Assembly (NCBI GenBank): GCA_963693085.1
Contig: OY856411.1
Span: 1,352,175,550 to 1,352,239,549 of the forward strand
DNA: 64,000 nucleotides
Direction of reading: 5' to 3'
Source of the DNA: Alisma plantago-aquatica
Lineage: Eukaryota > Streptophyta > Magnoliopsida > Alismatales > Alismataceae
Positions 58,136 through 64,000 of the stretch are shown here, in pieces. The position numbers were made by a program, and so were the translations under genes. The notes beneath the pieces were generated by a model. The model saw nothing but the letters and a program-made list of their open reading frames with translations, did not search any database and had not been told where the DNA came from. Numbering within the stretch: position 1 is the first letter of the stretch; the number at the start of each line of letters is the position of its first letter.

Positions 58136-59715
58136 ATTTGCATAATTTGTAAAGATTGCAAGATTGCAGAAGTAAACAAACAAGAATAAACAAATAAAGT
58201 ACTTAGCAAGATAAGAGCCCATGTTTTATGTCATTTTACTCCAATTATACCTACAATATTATGTATTTATAAGGCCTTTGACCAACTTCCCATGGAAGGG
58301 GCCGCGATGGTGCTCAAGATTAGCTAACCTCATTTCTACATTAGAGACCTCAACGATCAATGTCATTGAGTGAAATCCTATTTCAAATTTAATGTTATAT
58401 ATTATGAGCTCAAGTTATAAAACCATCATGACAATAAGCATCAAGTACAATACTAGAATGCTACATGGCAATATTTGAGCAAGTAAACAAGCATACATAT
58501 GCATCACAGTTCAGAGTCATATTCATATAATTATTAAAACACATACCTAATTTAAAGATCATTAACTTATTCTTGACCATCTAACAATAAGAAACACTTT
58601 ATTAAGAACAAGATTACATTCATGTACTAAATTCTCATCAATAACCCTATTTGTTCCATGTTAGGGTTAGGTCAACTTAGTTTCAAACATGCTTATAATG
58701 CTTGCATATGATGATCTTTAACTAATTTAGAGGTCATTATGAAGGCATGGTTCAATTTTCATGTCATTTCAAGGTTCCATCTATTTTCTATGATTTCTAA
58801 ACTATTTATGTCACTTATGTACATTATATGGTCAAAAGACTCATAATAGGGTAACACGATCATGATTCATTAAGACATGAGAACCAATCGTAAAGATTGT
58901 TTAGGTCATTAGATAAGGATATAAGAGACATATTCAAATATAGGTGGATGTCCATTAGAGTCTAGGCATCATAATCCAACATTGGTACTAACACAACAAA
59001 ACGATTCAGTTGTCAACATAGATCACATATACCATTAAGGTTCAACATGTGACTTAGGTAGGACAGTAACATCCAAGGGGTCCATAATAAAAGGATCAAC
59101 TCTAATATGTTAGAGGAGAGTGTAACAATTTGATTCACACTAAGATTAGGGTACAAGGAAGACAATCAAGCAATATATGGAAATTTACGTCAAAAGAGGT
59201 CACATACATCATTATATCATGAATGTGATTAGCCTTAGCCAATTGGTTCACAAAACATCATAAAGTTACTAGTTTTAAAGATCAAATGTAGATTGATGCA
59301 TCAAGAGGACCAAAGACCACACTATGTTCAAGTATCATCAATCCAGGGGTCACATTCGTCCATTAAGAGATGTATGGGTAACATAGCAAATAGGGGACTT
59401 GTTGGTGGTCAAAGTGTCATGAAGAGATACCATTTATTGATTTCAAGATTGATTAGCAATAAACACATTAATATGAAAGCTTAGCATGATAAAGCATGGC
59501 ACATCAATAATATTCATAACATGTCACATATGTGCATCAAGGTAAACCAAAAAGCAAGAATGGCAATTAAGGCTTGCATAATAATCCAAGTTCATAAAAA
59601 CTACTAATTTAAGGTGTAGAAGGTAGATTGAGTATCAAAAATCCAACCTTTATCATCAACATGCATTACTTATGGTCAAAAGTAGTCAAATATTACATTT
59701 TTACCATTATTCATA
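57202..59715. other. unresolved non-coding DNA
   Basis: No recognisable gene. Around 58255-58330 ('ggaaggggccgcgatggtgctcaa') there is a faint likeness to the LTR interior near 31255-31310, so part may be an old gypsy-type LTR. Open frames are short or made of microsatellite. Confidence 0.35.
57953..58132. repeat. (CA)n(TA)n compound microsatellite
   Basis: About 90 bp of nearly pure CA repeats pass into about 80 bp of TA repeats, with a few GT interruptions. It produces spurious His/Thr and Tyr/Ile open frames on both strands. Confidence 0.95.
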
Positions 59716-61056
59716 ATGTTCCGTCGCATGGCTCCCGTGCTCCCCTCTGCCATGCGTGACAAGGTGACAGCTCATCAACCGCCTCTATGGAGATATCTCA
59801 GGCGAGGAGAAGGAATGAGATCTGGGGAAGTTTCTAAAGTCAACCATATGCCTGAAGGTAAACCAGATCTCGATCTTGATCAAAGTCTAACAAAGTGGGA
59901 GACCATCAAACCAATAGTAACCAGGAGCACGTCAGATCTGAAGAAGATAGAGATATCGATAGTCAAACAAAAAAAAGTAGTTGAGAATGCAGATCGATGG
60001 AGCAAATGTCTAACGGGGTATGTCATTGATTTCTGGCCTCATATCCCCACTCTTGTCAACCACTTTGCTTGCATTTGGAATGTGCGAGGCTCCTTTGAAA
60101 TTTTTGATATAGGAGATGGGTTCTTCATGATAAGATTTTCTGATCAAGAAGACCTCAATGCAGTCCTTGGTGGCGAATGGTATGTTAAAAATAGGCATGT
60201 TAGATTGTAAAAGTAAAAGATAGGTGACAATCAATCTAAAGCCATTCTCATTGACGTTCCAGTTTGGGTGAAGATCAAGAAATTGCCATTGGAACTGTGG
60301 GATGTTAGAACCTTTGAAAGGATTGGTTCTAATCTGGGATCTCCTCTAAAGATGGATGAACAGACACACAGTCTAAGATGTTTTGAATTCACTCAAATTC
60401 AAGTGTTAATGAGAATGGATGCTAAATATCCTTCAACGATCACTTCAGCCAGTGATGAGGGAGATGAACATGTCGTGGGTTTAGAATATGACTGGATTCC
60501 TCATAGATGTAGAAGTTGTGGTTTTCTGGGTCATGACGATTGTCATGTGAAACTAGAGCCAGTGAAGCCGAGCAACATGAATATTATTATTTGAAAGAAA
60601 GTCTGGGAAGCAAAGAAGATTTCATAGGTAGTTCACACTAAAGAAGGTCCCAGATCTAAAATGAATTCCTATAACCCGTTTGTTAATGAAGAGGTTGAAG
60701 TTGTGGAAGATTTATAGATGTTTATATACAATGAGGTAGTAAAAGAACATTATGACGTGCTGATGTCCAAGAAAATATCTATGGGAAATTCATCTCTTCC
60801 ATCAACACCTAATCCTGTCCCTATATTCTCAAAAAGTTCACCTGATAGTGAAGTTAGTTCTCAAGCATCATCAAGTTCTATTGAGTTCAAGAAGAAGCAT
60901 AAATACCCCCACCTCCCCCCAAGATGCCAAGCAAAATTGAATTTGGGCATTTATCACAGGATCACCAATTCTGTCTACTCATTAATGCCAAGTGGACTTG
61001 AAATCATTAATGAGAATGCTGAGGCTGATAGTTCAACAACCATAGGTATTAAATGA
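59716..61056 (+). pseudogene. LINE ORF1 with DUF4283-like domain
   Basis: One frame runs from the ATG at 59716 to the TGA at 61054-61056, 446 codons, with five nonsense codons and no frameshift. The DUF4283-like domain covers about residues 95-260 (RWSKCLTGYVIDFWP, FEIFDIGDGFFMIRFSDQEDLNAVL, VPVWVKIKKLPLELW). A Cys/His patch (CRSCGFLGHDDC, about residues 263-275) is two residues shorter than a normal CX2CX4HX4C knuckle. A Ser-rich, Lys-containing tail follows. The protein would bind element RNA. The internal stops are two TAA (after HVRL), one TGA and two TAG. Confidence 0.8.
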
Positions 61057-62180
61057 ATCCCTCCATCACTATATCTTCTTGGAACATTAGGGGAATAAGT
61101 AATAAGATCCTGAGTGTTCAAGAAGAGGTACATAGAGCAAACACTGATGTGTTTTTTCTGATGGAAACTAAGATGAGAAAAAATAAAATTGAGAAAGTTA
61201 TGAGAAGATATTTCAATGAATACAAATGGTTTCAAATATTAATTCCCATGATTTGGGAAGGATTATTGTTCTTTGGATAGATGACAACTACAAAATTCTC
61301 TTTATTACTGAGAGTGACCAAGCTATTCATATGACAATTGAAAAATATGATGTGTGTTTTGATTTTACAGCTGTATATGGGCACAACGATGATGCTGATA
61401 GAGCTAATCTCTAGAAAGAGTTAGAAAGGTTTCAAAATATTATCCATGTCCCTTAGGTTTTAGTAGGTGACTTTAATGCCGTCAGAAAGGATGAGGAGAA
61501 AGTTGGAAAACAACCCCCACTAAGAGGTCCATGGATGATTATAACGATTATGTTATGGATAATGGTCTGTATGAACTTGTTCTCACTGTACCCTTTTTCA
61601 CTTGGGACAACCACCAATATTATGATGGTTTTATCACCTCAAAAATCAATAAAATTCTCTATGATGATGCTTTCCAAAACAATTTCAAGTTCTTTCATGG
61701 ATAGTGTATCTCTAACACCATAAGTGATCATAGAAGGACCTGCCTTAGTATAGGAGAAGTTAAAAAGAAGAACACACCATTCAGATTCATTAATAGATGG
61801 ATGAAGCACCAGGACTTTGTTAAAATTCTTAAAGACTCCTAGAACATTAATGTGCAAGGTTTTGCAACTTTCAAGCTTTACAGAAAGCTTGAGTTTCTTA
61901 AAGGTAATATTAAAGTCTAGAATAGAACTATTTTTGGGGATATAATTGAAGATGCTGATGTGACTAAGGACAAGGCTTTGCAAGCTCAAGCTCAAGCAGA
62001 TTTGAATCTCACAGATGATCATCTCAGAAGTATTGCTAACTATCTTAGAAAAGAAGCAAAAGAGGTTGTTGAGGTTGAAGAAGCATTTATCAGGCAAAAA
62101 TCTCATATTCAATGGCTTAAGGAAGGTAACTTGAATACCAATTTTTTTATTCATCTCTCAGAACTAGAAGATTGAGAAAT
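61053..62180 (+). pseudogene. LINE ORF2, endonuclease part
   Basis: The ATG at 61053 overlaps the ORF1 stop as ATGA. The apurinic-type endonuclease shows ISSWNIRGIS, FFLMETKM, AVYGHND, VLVGDFNAV and ISNTISDHRR, so the Asn, Glu, Asp and terminal SDH catalytic boxes can all be found. Frame changes near 61240 and 61540 break it. The enzyme nicks target DNA to prime reverse transcription. The linker to RT (KALQAQAQADLNL, IRQKSHIQWLKEGNLNTNFF) is normal. Several stops replace Trp codons expected in the family. Confidence 0.82.
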
Positions 62181-63300
62181 TCTATTAAGTGTCTGAACAT
62201 TGAAAGAACAATTCAAAGAGATTATGATTGTATCAAGGACTCTATTGCTCTTTTTTATGAAAATCTTTTCTACAGAAAGGAAGATGGTCATGTTTGGGAA
62301 GGTGTATGCAATGGGCCTCGTGTTATAAATCAACATAATATTTCTTTAACAAGAATGGTCACTAGAAAATAAATTGAAGACATTGCCAAAGGTCTTAATG
62401 AAGACAAATGCCCAGGACCTGATGATTTTAATGGCTATTTGTTTAAACATACCTGGTATGTTATTGGTGATGATGTTGTGGATGCCATCATAAATTTCTT
62501 TATGAATGGGAGTATTCTCAGAGAGGTAAACATGACTTATATTACTCTTCTTTCTGAAGGGTTGGATTCTACTCTTATTTGAAATCGGAAACCTATTGCC
62601 TTATGCAACACTTTTTACAAAATCATCTCTAAGATTTTAACTAACATGGTGCAAGTTATTTTACCTTTTATCATTGATGATAGTCAATGTGAATTCATCA
62701 AGGGTAGAAGCATCAAGGATTCTATCCTTGTTTCCAATGAAATTCTAAGTGATTTTGAAAAGAACAGATCTCATATGTGCATCCAAGCTGATATTTCCAA
62801 AGCTTACGACTCTGTTAGTTGGAAATACTTATATTCTTTTCTCTTCAAGATGGGTTTTGCCTCTAAATGGATTAGGTGGATCGAGGCCATTTTCAATACT
62901 ACTTCTTATTAGGTCTTGGTGAATGGTTAACCCACATCACCTATTTTCCCTTCAAATGGTGTGAGGCAAGGAGATCGTATTGCCCCATATTTATTTGTTA
63001 TAGCCATGCAAGGTTTCTCAGAGATGATGAATACTAGATGTTTAGAAAAGTCTATATGTCCTATCTATGCCTCAAAAAACCTTGCTTGCTAGAGCTGATC
63101 CTGTTAATGCTTGTAACATCAAGGCTCTTCTTGATAATTTTAGTTCCATGCATGGGTTACATATCAACAAAGATAAGAGCATGATTATTATGGAGAAGAA
63201 CAAAGATAGTCATGAGATTTCTTGCAGACTTGACATGAAGGTTGGAAAAATGGAAGATACAAAGTACCTTGGTCTACCCCCTTTTTGGAGGTAAACTCAA
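62181..63300 (+). pseudogene. LINE ORF2, reverse transcriptase part lacking the FADD box
   Basis: RT blocks in order: KCPGPDDFNGYLF, NRKPIALCNTFYKIISKILTNMV, QCEFIKGRSIKDSILVSNEIL, CIQADISKAYDSVSWKYL (first catalytic Asp kept), NGVRQGDRIAPYLFVIAMQGFSE. The next block should hold the F/YADD catalytic pair. Instead the sequence goes from SICPIYAS (about 63052-63075) straight to LLARADPVNACNIKALLDNF (about 63085-63145). HGLHINKDKS and DTKYLGLP follow. The polymerase is therefore dead by deletion as well as by stops. Confidence 0.82.
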
Positions 63301-64000
63301 TAAGAAACATTGTCAAAAGTTGATTGATAGAATTAAAAAGAGATTGGAATCGTGGAAGGCTAAAACTCTATCTCTAGCAGGATGAGTGGAGCTGGTTAAA
63401 TTGACCTTGGAAACCATGCATTTGTACTTGGTTTTTTCATTTCCTATTCCAATCTCTACTTTGGAGGAAATTGACAAACTTTGTAGAAACTTTATCTGGG
63501 GTCAATCTGAAAATAAACAGAACCTCCATCTTATCAAATGAGAGGTTGTAACTTTAGCTAAATTTGAAGGAGGTTTAGGTCTCAGGAAGAGAAAACAAGT
63601 AGTTGATGCTTGTCTCATCTTAAATTCCTGGGATGTTTCTAGCAAAAAAGATACTTTATGGGTCAAGTGGATAGGTGAGAAATATTTGAAGAAAGATTCT
63701 TTTTAGAGTATTCCAATCTCTCCCAACTTTTCCTGGATGTTTAATTGCATCCTCAGAGCCAGAGACAGTTTGCAACCTCATTTCAAGATTATAGTTGGTT
63801 CAAGGAGAAGTATCCAAACTTGGTATGATCCTTGGTTTAATGGACTCTTCCTAAAGGACTGTATTGATGACAATATGGTCATTATACCTAGGATTTCTAG
63901 AAACTCTATGTTGAGCTCGATCATTAGTAACAGAAGATGGGATATTCAATCTTCTAGATGCTCTTCCTTTCTTTTGGATAAACTTTCTAATGTAGATATT
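63290..64000 (+). pseudogene. LINE ORF2 C-terminal region, truncated by window
   Basis: After a frame change near 63285 the + strand reads LIDRIKKRLESWKAKTLSLAG, VELVKLTLETMHLYLVFSFPIP, LCRNFIWGQSE, FEGGLGLRKRKQVVDACL, LWVKWIGEKYL and RSIQTWYDPWFNG. These are the thumb/connector and the part before the zf-RVT domain in plant LINEs. Three stops in this stretch (TGA, TGA, TAG) lie where relatives have Trp. The RNase H domain, if present, is beyond 64000. Confidence 0.78.

Larger units (their letters stand above)
59716..64000 (+). mobile_element. plant L1-type LINE, decayed, continues past window
   Basis: It has two ORFs in the LINE order: ORF1 with a DUF4283-like domain and Cys/His knuckle (59716-61056), and ORF2 with endonuclease, reverse transcriptase and a zinc-binding domain (61053 to window end). 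Base composition changes at about 59716, but no 5' untranslated region or target duplication can be defined because the 3' end lies outside. It belongs to a different family from the GC-rich LINE copy at 17677-19854. Confidence 0.88.

Noticed and set aside
57896..58222. Open frames of Tyr/Ile and His/Thr repeats on both strands
   Set aside because: They are products of the CA/TA microsatellite.

Overview
The window is plant nuclear DNA, almost certainly from a large, retrotransposon-rich angiosperm genome. Every coding trace I recognise belongs to a retroelement: Ty1-copia, Ty3-gypsy chromovirus, or plant L1-type LINE with a DUF4283-like ORF1. The tRNA-Met type primer sites, the chromodomain gypsy element and the copia element with a third ORF fit plants. 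The species cannot be named from the sequence. I found no convincing cellular gene, rRNA, tRNA or CRISPR array. || Layout. 1-4459: 3' part of a decayed + strand Ty1-copia element ending in a 2.2-kb LTR whose U3 carries a phased array of CCGAC/CGGTT palindromes. This LTR sits inside a gypsy-type LTR (4460-8069), which sits inside another LTR of the same superfamily (8070-10785). 10786-12970: unrecognised, with a trinucleotide microsatellite. 12971-51633: one compound element made of two - strand Sirevirus-like copia units that share their middle LTR (LTR-unit 1-LTR-unit 2-LTR), the whole flanked by one target duplication, TGAAG. Unit 1 is interrupted by an ORF1-only LINE retrocopy (17677-19854, 16-bp TSD) and a solo gypsy LTR (21586-25435, TSD AGAAG). 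Unit 2 is interrupted by a complete 12.2-kb Tekay/Del-like chromovirus (30381-42537, TSD CATAC). 51634-54752: unrecognised AT-rich DNA that must once have joined directly to 12970. 54753-57201: probable + strand LTR. 57202-59715: unresolved, with a CA/TA microsatellite. 59716-64000: a decayed + strand LINE running off the window. || How it fits together. The order of events can be read from the nesting. The copia element inserted first and carried, or soon acquired, a gag nonsense codon and a protease active-site change now present in both units. It became a tandem dimer sharing an LTR. The LINE copy, the solo-LTR ancestor and the chromovirus then landed in it. The chromovirus has one unshifted gag-pol frame with 12 nonsense codons (9 TAG, 3 TGA, no TAA), and its integrase has lost two of three catalytic acidic residues. 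All elements look incapable of autonomous movement. The most noteworthy structures are the shared-LTR dimer with shared lesions, the hairpin arrays in the Sirevirus U3 and between pol and ORF3, and the helically spaced CCGAC array in the first LTR.
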